Shown piece after piece: positions 22,209-29,840 of a stretch of DNA of 64,000 nucleotides. The notes beneath the pieces are model-generated. The model saw only the letters and a program-made list of their open reading frames with translations, did not search any database and was not told the origin of the DNA. A program made the translations under genes and the position numbers. The stretch is from Ustilago trichophora (Eukaryota > Basidiomycota > Ustilaginomycetes > Ustilaginales > Ustilaginaceae), in assembly GCA_900323505.1 (NCBI GenBank), contig OOIN01000004.1, positions 1,736,001 to 1,800,000 on the forward strand. Reading direction: 5' to 3'. How positions within the stretch are numbered: position 1 is the first letter of the stretch; the number at the start of each line of letters is the position of its first letter.

Positions 22209-22318
22209 TCACTCTCAAGAGAGCACAGTCAGGTACACATGTCAGGAGAACAAAGTGAGTGAGAAAAAATTTGATTGCCTAACTCGGGAGAGTCGCTTGC
22301 GAGCTCCCAGCCGTGGCC
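22209..22318 (-). repeat. Split direct repeat B2 (element right end)
   Basis: A 110-bp copy of the sequence at 22607-22716, from tcactctcaagaga to ccgtggcc. The copies differ at one base (gaacaaag here, gaacgaag in B1). In element orientation this is the downstream terminus. Confidence 0.9.
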
Positions 22319-22436
22319 GTAAGGGGCACGGATGGTCGAGCGTCGCGTGAAAGCGAGGCGAAAAGCGCGTGAGACCTAACAGACATGACAATCATGCAAC
22401 TAACATGCAAAGCGTGAACAGGGACGGGAGAGGCGG

Positions 22437-22606
22437 GTGAGACGAAAAAAGAGCTGTCGACGACGTCGAGCAGCGAATGAGTGATGATGGTGAGAGAAGG
22501 AAGAGTGTCGAGTGCGACAACTCTGAAAAGACAAAGGACACACGTGTACACCGATCACGTGCTCTCGGCCGAGTGAAGCTAGCGTCTGTTTCACATACGC
22601 TCTACA
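22437..22606 (-). repeat. Split direct repeat A2
   Basis: A 170-bp copy of the sequence at 28528-28697, from gtgagacgaaaaaagagctg to cgctctaca. It abuts B1 with no spacer, giving the junction ctctaca/tcactctc expected from a circular intermediate. Confidence 0.9.
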
Positions 22607-22716
22607 TCACTCTCAAGAGAGCACAGTCAGGTACACATGTCAGGAGAACGAAGTGAGTGAGAAAAAATTTGATTGCCTAACTCGGGAGAGTCGCTTGCGA
22701 GCTCCCAGCCGTGGCC
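22607..22716 (-). repeat. Split direct repeat B1
   Basis: A 110-bp copy of 22209-22318. It lies 87 bp downstream of the recombinase stop codon in element orientation. Confidence 0.9.
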
Positions 22717-22803
22717 ACATGGTGTGCGAGTGGCGTACCACATGGTGTAACGGTCATGAGCTGAGGCTGGAGAGCAAGGACAGGCGATCCCAGAGAAAGG
22801 TAA

Positions 22804-24054
22804 TCAGATATCGCGCCAGGCGACGGTGTCGAGTGACAAGGGGGCTGTGGCGTTGGTGTAGAGCGCCGCCTTGGTGGTGGCGGCGCGATCGGCAGCAGAC
22901 TTGTCGATGTATCGACGGAAACAGTCACTTCGCCAACGGCCAAGTCCGCGAATGGTGTCATTGTCGACGCCGTTGGAGGCAGCCCACGTCGCGGCCCCTT
23001 GGCGGAAGGAGTGGCCCGAGTAGGCCAAGGGGTCGATTCCAGAGGCCGCGAGGCACCTGCGCAAGGTGTCAACGAAACAAGACCTGTCGAAGGGCTTGCT
23101 GTCCTCGAGGATGAAGAGGGGTGCTGAAGACGGGCGTGACCGGCACACCACATCGAGAGCAGTGACGGCGCAAGTGCTGAGCGGGACGGCTGGTGCCGTG
23201 AGCGTGGCCCCCTGCCGGAAGGGATCCGTCTTGCTGGCCGGGATGGTGATGGTCGCAAAGGACCTGTCGCTGGCAAAGCAGACCGAACCGACTGTGAGCA
23301 TATTGTCGGTGTTTTGCGCTTCCCAAGTGAGCTCTCCTGAGCGGAGGAAGCAAGCAAAGGCGAGGCAAAAGGCGGCACGGAACATCCGACGGTTGTGTGG
23401 TGAGGGGCAGACTGTCAGCAGGGCACAGAGGAGTTGGCGCAGAAGGGGAAGGGTGATGGCGAGCTTGGCAACAGGGAGCGGAGCACCAACGACTCGCTTG
23501 AGGCCTCGAACGACTCTGGCCAGGCGTTCGGAGTCGAAAACAACTGTGGAGAGGCCAAGGTCGATGTGCCAAGACTTGATGATGGCGAGGTCACGCTTGA
23601 CTGTGCCGTAAGTCTTGTTGGCCAGGTGTTGGGCGGCCACCCATTCGATGAGGAGTGTCTCTGAGGACGGGAAGGGGTGGCAACGTCGTGAAGCAGCGAA
23701 GGAGGCGAAGTCGAAGCACACCGTTGTGGAACGTGCGCGTGTGCTGGAGGCGAGTCCGTTCCAGAGGAGGAAGGCTGCTGGCGACGAGAGGCCTGAGGCC
23801 GAGACAAAGGGGGCGGGGGCTGGGAGCCGTATTGGACGCGTTGAACCGCAGGAGAGCATACGCTCGAGGATAGTGTTGCTGGACGAAGGCAAAACGGCGG
23901 CGAGAGAGAGCGTCAGCAAGAATGTTAGCTTCGGAGCTAACTCTAATCGGAACCAGGTCGATATGCTGCCGCAGGCAAAGGGCGAAGATCTCTCGAAAGA
24001 GTGCCTGGGTCTGAGGGTCGCGTATGGAGCCTTTGCGAAGGCCATACTCGACAT
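22804..24054 (-). CDS. Tyrosine recombinase of the Ngaro-like element
   Basis: A 416-residue recombinase/integrase of the phage-integrase fold, starting at ATG 24054; the open frame extends to 24108 but only from a TTG. The catalytic set is visible: the first Arg in CFLRSGELTWEAQ, the HxxR box in YSGHSFRQGAATWAA (His348), then GRWRSDCFRRYID with the nucleophile Tyr382. The N-terminal part (LLIEWVAAQHLANKTYGTVK and DLAIIKSWHIDLGL) matches the SAM-like core-binding region of these enzymes. It should join the circular cDNA to chromosomal DNA at short matching sequence. The first 464 bases overlap the end of the RT/RNase H ORF in another frame. No stop or frameshift is seen. Confidence 0.9.
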   Translation of the reverse strand: MSSMAFAKAPYATLRPRHSFERSSPFACGSISTWFRLELAPKLTFLLTLSLAAVLPSSSNTILERMLSCGSTRPIRLPAPAPFVSASGLSSPAAFLLWNGLASSTRARSTTVCFDFASFAASRRCHPFPSSETLLIEWVAAQHLANKTYGTVKRDLAIIKSWHIDLGLSTVVFDSERLARVVRGLKRVVGAPLPVAKLAITLPLLRQLLCALLTVCPSPHNRRMFRAAFCLAFACFLRSGELTWEAQNTDNMLTVGSVCFASDRSFATITIPASKTDPFRQGATLTAPAVPLSTCAVTALDVVCRSRPSSAPLFILEDSKPFDRSCFVDTLRRCLAASGIDPLAYSGHSFRQGAATWAASNGVDNDTIRGLGRWRSDCFRRYIDKSAADRAATTKAALYTNATAPLSLDTVAWRDI

Positions 24055-25969
24055 TCTCGTTGTCAACGTGTATGACCACCCGCCGAGGGCCAGACCAGAG
24101 GGGGGCAAAGATGCGAAGAGCCTCGAGGACGGCGAGGGCTTCCAGAAAGCGGATGTCTTTCTGTCGGTGGCGACGGGAGAGCTCCTTAGAGAAGGTGGCA
24201 GATGGAGAGGCCATGCTGCCTAAGTGTCCTCCGATGCTGCGTTTGGAGGCATCGGTCCAGACATGCTCGATGATGAGCGGCGATGGCTGAAGAAGGGACA
24301 TGCCGTCCCAGGCCTGCAGTGTGTCGATCCACCACAGCAGTTCGGCACGGGTTGCTTTGCTGATCCGCCTGCCAAAGGGAGCCTTGTAGTGTGAGCGTAT
24401 TGCGTCGTAGAGACGACGGAGGAAAGCTCGACCGTGTGGGGCCACTCGTGTGACAAACTGTAAGTGACCGGCTACCTGTTGAAGTTCAAGCAGGGAGGCT
24501 CGACCACGTTCGACAATACGTGAGCACAGCTGTAAGATGCGCTGGCGGCGTTGCTGAGTGATAGAAGCAGTCTGGGCCACCGAATCGAGTTCAATTCCAA
24601 GTATCTCAAGCTTGGTGGTGTCCCAGACCGTCTTCTTGTGGCTGAGCTTGAAACCAAGCGCAGCAGCAGAGAGGCTAAGCACTTGGATCGGCGTGGCGGC
24701 GGCGGCGGTGGTGTCGGAAGCACCAAAGAAGTCGTCGAGATAGTGCGACACGTTGGAATGTGACGTCGACGACGGTGACACAGCCTGCAAGGCGAAGGAA
24801 GCTAGCCAATGCAGGAACTCGGCGAATAGGTTGAAAAGGAATGGCGACGAGCGTCCTCCAAACGCAAGTGCGCATTCCTGGAAATACTGACCGTCAAAGT
24901 GGATGCCCATGAGTCTTGCATCAGACTCAGCCACGATGACGTGTCGGAAAGCATCTTCCAAGTCTGCTTTCCACAGAGAGGCGCTGGGATGTTCCCGGAT
25001 GAAGTCCATGATCGCGTCCAAACTCTCGTAGTGGATGGTGACAAAGGAAGTGTTGATACCGTCGTTGATCGACGGTAGGCGGGGACCCGGCTTGCGAGGA
25101 TGAGAGAGGTGGTAAATGGTCCTCCTCTTGTCGCTATGGGGCTTGGGGACGACACCAACCGGCGAGCAGACTAACTGGATGCTGGCAGGGTCGGTGACGT
25201 GGCGGAGGCGGCCTTCTGCCAGGCGAGCCTCAATCTCTCGACGAAGATGGTGTACATCGTCGGAGTCCATGGGTAAGTTGGTGACGTCTAGACGCGCATT
25301 ATGGCGTAGAGGACCGTCGTATCCAAGCTTGACGCCATGTTGCAAAGCACCTCGCAGTTGAGAGGCGAAGGCTTGGTCGGGGTAAAGGTCTAGGAAGTTA
25401 GACCAGTGGCTAAGTTGGAGCGTACCAATCATCGCTGGGACGTCGGCAGCCTCGAAGATTGGTTGCTCGCACAAGGTATTGGGCCTTGGCGGCGGGGGGG
25501 ATTGACCTGCAATCAGGGAAAGGAGTATTGGCGAGGCGAGGTCAGGCGACATGTCGACGATGCCAGAAGAGAGGGAGTCCAAGGTTGGACGAGGCGAAGG
25601 TGCTGCATTGTGAGCAGACCTATAAGGTACGATTGTACGCTGACCAGGCAAAGGTGGTGCTGTTGTACGCTGACCAGGCAATGTTGAAGGTTCGAAGAGT
25701 ATCTCCGACCTGTGAAGTGTGGGTTGTGGCGCCACAGACCAAGTTGGTTCGGTTGAGTGCTGACCAGGCAGAGGACGAGGTGCTGAGAGGAGCTCAGACC
25801 TGTGTGGTGCATTATGAGGCCGACCAGGCAGGAACGAAGGTGCAGAGAGAGTCTCTGACCTGTGAGGCGCTGCGTAGAGCAAGCCGCCTGAGTGAGAAGG
25901 CGTACTCACCATTAGGTCGCCTTCTTGAGGGGAGGGTTGGTGGCCGACTTGCTGGCAAGCATCGGACAT
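23591..25969 (-). CDS. Reverse transcriptase / RNase H of the Ngaro-like element
   Basis: A 792-residue polyprotein from ATG 25969 (the frame opens at a GTG at 26005). Residues 1-170 are Pro/Ser-rich with imperfect HRSE-LSAP-LPGQ repeats. The reverse transcriptase follows: RRTIYHLSHPRKPG, LWKADLEDAFRHVIVAESD, ALAFGGRSSPFLFNLFAEFL and the catalytic YLDDFF (Tyr410). RNase H has VWTDASKRSIGG, FLEALAVLEAL, VIHVDNENVEYGL and ANILADALSRR, giving the D-E-D-D set. No protease domain or integrase is present, as usual for this order. The start overlaps the gag-like ORF by 58 bases in the -1 frame relation, so translation may depend on frameshifting or re-initiation; no clear slippery heptamer was found. 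Confidence 0.92.
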   Translation of the reverse strand: MSDACQQVGHQPSPQEGDLMVSTPSHSGGLLYAAPHRSETLSAPSFLPGRPHNAPHRSELLSAPRPLPGQHSTEPTWSVAPQPTLHRSEILFEPSTLPGQRTTAPPLPGQRTIVPYRSAHNAAPSPRPTLDSLSSGIVDMSPDLASPILLSLIAGQSPPPPRPNTLCEQPIFEAADVPAMIGTLQLSHWSNFLDLYPDQAFASQLRGALQHGVKLGYDGPLRHNARLDVTNLPMDSDDVHHLRREIEARLAEGRLRHVTDPASIQLVCSPVGVVPKPHSDKRRTIYHLSHPRKPGPRLPSINDGINTSFVTIHYESLDAIMDFIREHPSASLWKADLEDAFRHVIVAESDARLMGIHFDGQYFQECALAFGGRSSPFLFNLFAEFLHWLASFALQAVSPSSTSHSNVSHYLDDFFGASDTTAAAATPIQVLSLSAAALGFKLSHKKTVWDTTKLEILGIELDSVAQTASITQQRRQRILQLCSRIVERGRASLLELQQVAGHLQFVTRVAPHGRAFLRRLYDAIRSHYKAPFGRRISKATRAELLWWIDTLQAWDGMSLLQPSPLIIEHVWTDASKRSIGGHLGSMASPSATFSKELSRRHRQKDIRFLEALAVLEALRIFAPLWSGPRRVVIHVDNENVEYGLRKGSIRDPQTQALFREIFALCLRQHIDLVPIRVSSEANILADALSRRRFAFVQQHYPRAYALLRFNASNTAPSPRPLCLGLRPLVASSLPPLERTRLQHTRTFHNGVLRLRLLRCFTTLPPLPVLRDTPHRMGGRPTPGQQDLRHSQA
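25650..25860 (-). repeat. Short tandem repeats in the RT N-terminal region
   Basis: On the plus strand the word gctgaccaggca or its close variants recurs about every 55-80 bases (25637, 25669, 25760 and 25818 region). In the protein this gives repeated HRSE...LPGQ units. The repeat suggests unequal expansion of a disordered linker between gag and RT. Confidence 0.6.
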
Positions 25970-27177
25970 TGTGTCAACGGATGCTTGTGCTGGCAGTGCA
26001 AGCACGCGTGGTGGCGGCTGCAGCCAGGGCAGGGTTGGCCGGCGTTGTAACGGCGGCAGGGGTCGAAAGAGCCTGCGGCAGCGATGGCGCGAGTCACGCG
26101 GTTCTGGGGTCGCGATGACGAGGAGGTTGGATGACGAGAGCTAGAACTCGTCTCGCCGCGGTTGGTGAAGTTGCCAGTCTTGATCCGAGGGTACAAGATC
26201 TGGCTGCTGAGTTCTTGGTCGTAAGAAGACCACTCGTGAACAGCGCCAGTGCCAAACCGTCGTCGACAGACTGCCAAATGATAGTCGGCGACGGCTTGCC
26301 ACTGGTAGAGGTGGTCGCACTCAAGGAGGTGCTCGAGATAAGCGAGTAAGGCCTCGTTGAGCGCGAGGGAACCAGTGTGGCGGACTCTGATGGCAATGTA
26401 TACCAACCAGATATGAGCCAGCGCAGCAATGTTGGGGATGGCCTTGACGAACGTGGAGACACGTGTCTCGGCGGATTCCTGGGTGTAGGTAAGGGCGCCA
26501 CCGTCACCGATTGTGACCGGTGTTGCCTGAGGAGGCTCCTTAGAGACTCGAGACTCCGGGTTGCGAAGCTTGACCAGCTGCTCTGGTTTGAGCTGGTCTC
26601 GTTCGACGAGGGCGACGACCTCTTGTGGGACCCAGGCGAAGCAGCGAGAGAGGGAGAGCGGAGGCAACTCACCTGTGGTACCAGAAGGTTGACCAGCAGA
26701 GGGGAGTGCCAACGCAACTGCTGGTGGTGCTTGAGGTCGAGGAGGGGGTGGTAGCAGAGTCTGCAAAGAGGAAGGCGGGACTGGCGAGGGGGCTGGGGGC
26801 GGCGAGGCTGGAGAGGCAGCCTGCTGCAAAGCTCGTATGGTGTGGAGGAGCTCGCCGAGTTGAGAGTCCAGCCGTTGTTCCAGACGGCCAAAACGCTCCT
26901 CAAGTGCTGCAACCGACGATGCAGAGGCGTAACCACCAGGATCGCGGTTTGCACGGGTGGAGAGGGGGGAGGCGCTAGCGGAAGGGGGAGAACTCGAGCG
27001 TCGACGCGAGAGAGATCGGACGCTCGGTGTGCCTACTGGCATTTGAGTCGCTCGAGCAGCCGTCTTATGTGCGCTGCGACAGGTAGAGCAGCGCTTGACA
27101 GGTCTGCCACGAGCACCGACAAAGGCGGAGGGCGGGTAACTGTGCTTGCAGCGAGGGCAAGGCAGTAACCTTGTCAT
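25912..27177 (-). CDS. Gag-like zinc-finger protein of the Ngaro-like element
   Basis: A 421-residue ORF with a real ATG, first in the element. Its N-terminus has a CPRCKHSYPPSAF...CSTCRSAH pattern, a likely C4 zinc-binding knuckle. A Pro/Ser-rich region and a short coiled coil (VAALEERFGRLEQRLDSQLG) follow. A conserved helical core holds ETRVSTFVKAIPNIAALAHI and HLLECDHLYQWQAVADYHLA. A Cys/His cluster lies near the end (CPGCSRHHACLHCQHKHPLT). The core resembles gag-like ORFs of fungal Ngaro/DIRS elements; the assignment rests on position and these features. It should bind element RNA in a particle. Confidence 0.78.
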   Translation of the reverse strand: MTRLLPCPRCKHSYPPSAFVGARGRPVKRCSTCRSAHKTAARATQMPVGTPSVRSLSRRRSSSPPSASASPLSTRANRDPGGYASASSVAALEERFGRLEQRLDSQLGELLHTIRALQQAASPASPPPAPSPVPPSSLQTLLPPPPRPQAPPAVALALPSAGQPSGTTGELPPLSLSRCFAWVPQEVVALVERDQLKPEQLVKLRNPESRVSKEPPQATPVTIGDGGALTYTQESAETRVSTFVKAIPNIAALAHIWLVYIAIRVRHTGSLALNEALLAYLEHLLECDHLYQWQAVADYHLAVCRRRFGTGAVHEWSSYDQELSSQILYPRIKTGNFTNRGETSSSSRHPTSSSSRPQNRVTRAIAAAGSFDPCRRYNAGQPCPGCSRHHACLHCQHKHPLTQCPMLASKSATNPPLKKAT

Positions 27178-28527
27178 GGAGAAAGAAGAGACTCTGGAGA
27201 GCGTGTGTGACGGTGTGCCAGACCTATCAACACAGGGTCGCAGAGTGGGAAAGGTATAAGGACTGTGGAGAGCTCAAGAGGGCTTGCCAGGCCACTACGA
27301 GAGATGCACAGCCCGTCGGCAATGACGTTGAACAAAGCCCGCTCGTCGAGCCAATGCTTGCCTCCACTGAGCTACGTGGAGATGGCGTTACACCGTATGC
27401 AGTTGACGGTGCCTGTCGCTATCAACGTCGTCCTGTTGATAGATGAATTGAACGTGTTTGAGCACGTCGAGCCCCCTTAAGGTTATCTCTTGAATCGCTT
27501 CGGGCCCAACGAGAGATGTTCACCACCGTCGTCAGTGGTGCTTGTCGATGTGGGATACCTCCCTCGCGAGGCGCCACACTGGTCGAATGTGAGGGCTGAC
27601 CTCACGACAGAACCCGCGAGAACACTGTGCGCCGACAGCGAACCACCACACGAGGGTGTTCCTCCAGTCGACGAGCTGGGGGGGGCGATACTCTGGGTGA
27701 CCAGAGCCTGTTGGACACCGATCGTGTCAACCGTGGTGAGCTGCAGGAGATCAACACAGCTGAGGGCGGTCAACCCACTCAGCGCAGCTATGATTGACTG
27801 GGGCACTACTCCCAGGGTCGCGTGTCGGCAGTATTTCAAGCAGCTTGCTAGGCCACTAGACTGCGATACTCTCTTAGTGTCGAAGAGAGCCTGTTGGAAT
27901 CCCCTGGACTAAAGGGGGATGTGGGCAGCGGTCGCAGAAAGGAAGGGGAAGGGGGAAAGGAGGAAAGGAGAGGGGGTCGTACGACGCAGAGAGCGCGAAG
28001 ACGGGCCAAGGCGAGTCGTGGTGTGGGTAGACTCACGGACGACGAGGAGAGCGAAGAGTGAGGCAACGAAGGCCAGGGGGCAGACGCCGAGTCACCAAGG
28101 AGTCGTACGACGCTCGTGGAGCGAAGACGGGGGAGGGGAAGCTTGTCGTGGTGGGGAAGGGAGACAGCCACGACGGGACAACGGGCCGGAACCGCTTGGG
28201 GAAGTGGCAGGAAGCCACGGGAAAGGAAGGGAGGATCTTGAGGCCGCCCAAAGAGAGTGTCGAGTGGCTGCGGCCACGAGGTAGGTCTTGAGGAACGAAA
28301 GGGCGCGTACGACGGCTGGAGCAAGTCGCAGAGGCTGTCTCGAGTCTTGAGGAGGGGGGAGGAGTGTGCAGAGGCGTACAACAACAGCGTGGAGTGTGGC
28401 TGAGTCGCAGAGGCCGGCGAGGACGAGGGTTGGTCCGCAACGGACCAGGCGAAGTGTGTCGAGCAGCGGCGTGCAACTGCTTGTTGGATGGGCTGCGGCG
28501 TGGCTTGTCACGACCAGAGGTGTCGAA
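27178..28527 (-). other. Untranslated leader of the Ngaro-like element
   Basis: A 1.35 kb segment between A1 and the gag-like ATG. Open frames are low complexity and were not accepted. A short duplicated word (gtcgtacgacgc...gaagacggg) occurs near 27975 and 28103. Leader transcription and packaging signals may lie here, but none can be named from sequence alone. Confidence 0.5.
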
Positions 28528-28697
28528 GTGAGACGAAAAAAGAGCTGTCGACGACGTCGAGCAGCGAATGAGTGATGATGGTGAGAGAAGGAAGAGTGTC
28601 GAGTGCGACAACTCTGAAAAGACAAAGGACACACGTGTACACCGATCACGTGCTCTCGGCCGAGTGAAGCTAGCGTCTGTTTCACATACGCTCTACA
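28528..28697 (-). repeat. Split direct repeat A1 (element left end)
   Basis: A 170-bp copy of 22437-22606. It ends ...cgctctaca at the host junction with gcagcacagcaac. It probably contains the element's promoter. Confidence 0.9.
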
Positions 28698-29798
28698 GCA
28701 GCACAGCAACATGCACATCTCGCTCGACCTTTAACTCAAACTTGAAAAGCGCGTGGCCATCGTGTCCTTGCTCTGTTAGGCAAAATAAGCTTTGCCATGG
28801 GTGCGCGCGTGTGTGTGTGACAAAGAGAGAGAGAGAGAGAGAGAGGAGCATCGAGCCGACGAAATGAAAAAGCGGCAGCATAAGGTTTGGTTCAAGTTCG
28901 GCTTGATGCCAAGCCCGAATCATCGCACGAGAAATCCGACCAAACATGGGCGCCACCTTTATTCTATGTTGTGCGCGGAACAATAATGATAAATCCGCAA
29001 ACAGCACCAGTCGCCGAGACTGAATTTCAGATCCAGACCCAGACCCAGACGCAGACTCAGACCATGACGATCATCATGATCAAGATCATCACAAAGACCA
29101 GGAGGACACGGCAAGTGACATACAGATCAAAAGAGTATGGAATCGAGTGAGCCTGATTTCTGGTTGAGCCATATTACAGTACAGTACCAGTACTGTATTG
29201 TACAATACTCAGAAGACATCCGTTGCGTTACTGTACAGTACAGTACAGTACAGTACACCGACGCGTTTTCCGGTCCCGGTACCACTAATTTTAATTTTTA
29301 TTTTGATTTCCTCCGTTTTTGCCTTTCGATCAGCGCAACGCCGTGCTGTCCGTTGCAGAGCATGTATCCGTAAAGCAAACAAAGGTGGCTTTTAGTGACG
29401 CAAGTTCAAGGATTGTAAGGTCCTGTTCGGGCTATGCCGAAGCGTAGAGAGGATCTCGTACCAGAACGCGAACCGTAATGGCTTCTTCTTTATTGGCACC
29501 TCACAGTCTCTTTGGTGCGAGTGCCAGCGGTTGGCGCGTCCGGTCTGGGTGCGGTGTCGGGCTTTTCCGTGAAGGGGGGCCGGCCGGTGTGCTGTTTTTC
29601 TTCGCAAAGACCCTTGTTGCTTTTTTAATTTGCTTTGCTTTGCCTATTTGTGCTGGCTGTCTGTCTGGCTGCTTTTTCCTATTTTCCGATTTTTTTCTTT
29701 TTTTGCCTTTTCTCTCCATTGCTTTGTTTGGTTTGCCACTTGAGCGAGCCATGAGAAAGGAGGAGAGCGTTGGTTTGCGATTTTTGTATTTGCCATTT

Positions 29799-29840
<42 letters not shown>

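Larger units (their letters stand above)
22209..28697 (-). mobile_element. Ngaro-type tyrosine-recombinase retrotransposon, complete
   Basis: A 6489-bp element read right to left. It begins with repeat A1 (28697-28528), has a 1.35 kb leader, then gag-like, RT/RNase H and tyrosine recombinase ORFs. It ends with B1 (22716-22607), A2 (22606-22437), a 118-bp spacer and B2 (22318-22209). This A1...B1-A2-B2 order is the split-direct-repeat structure of Ngaro-like elements in the DIRS order, which integrate through a tyrosine recombinase rather than a DDE integrase. No target-site duplication is seen, as expected. A1 and A2 are both 170 bp and look identical; B1 and B2 are both 110 bp and differ at one base in my reading. 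ORFs have no visible breaks, so the copy is recent and perhaps active. No methyltransferase domain is seen, which argues against DIRS1 proper. Confidence 0.9.

Noticed and set aside
22209..22716. Reading the 110-bp and 170-bp repeats as LTRs of a Gypsy/Copia element
   Set aside because: The repeats are split (A1...B1-A2-B2), there is no DDE integrase or protease, and a tyrosine recombinase is present.
27848..28384. 178-codon frame in the retroelement leader
   Set aside because: Ser/Pro/Leu-rich low complexity, lacks a recognisable domain, and lies where Ngaro elements have untranslated sequence.
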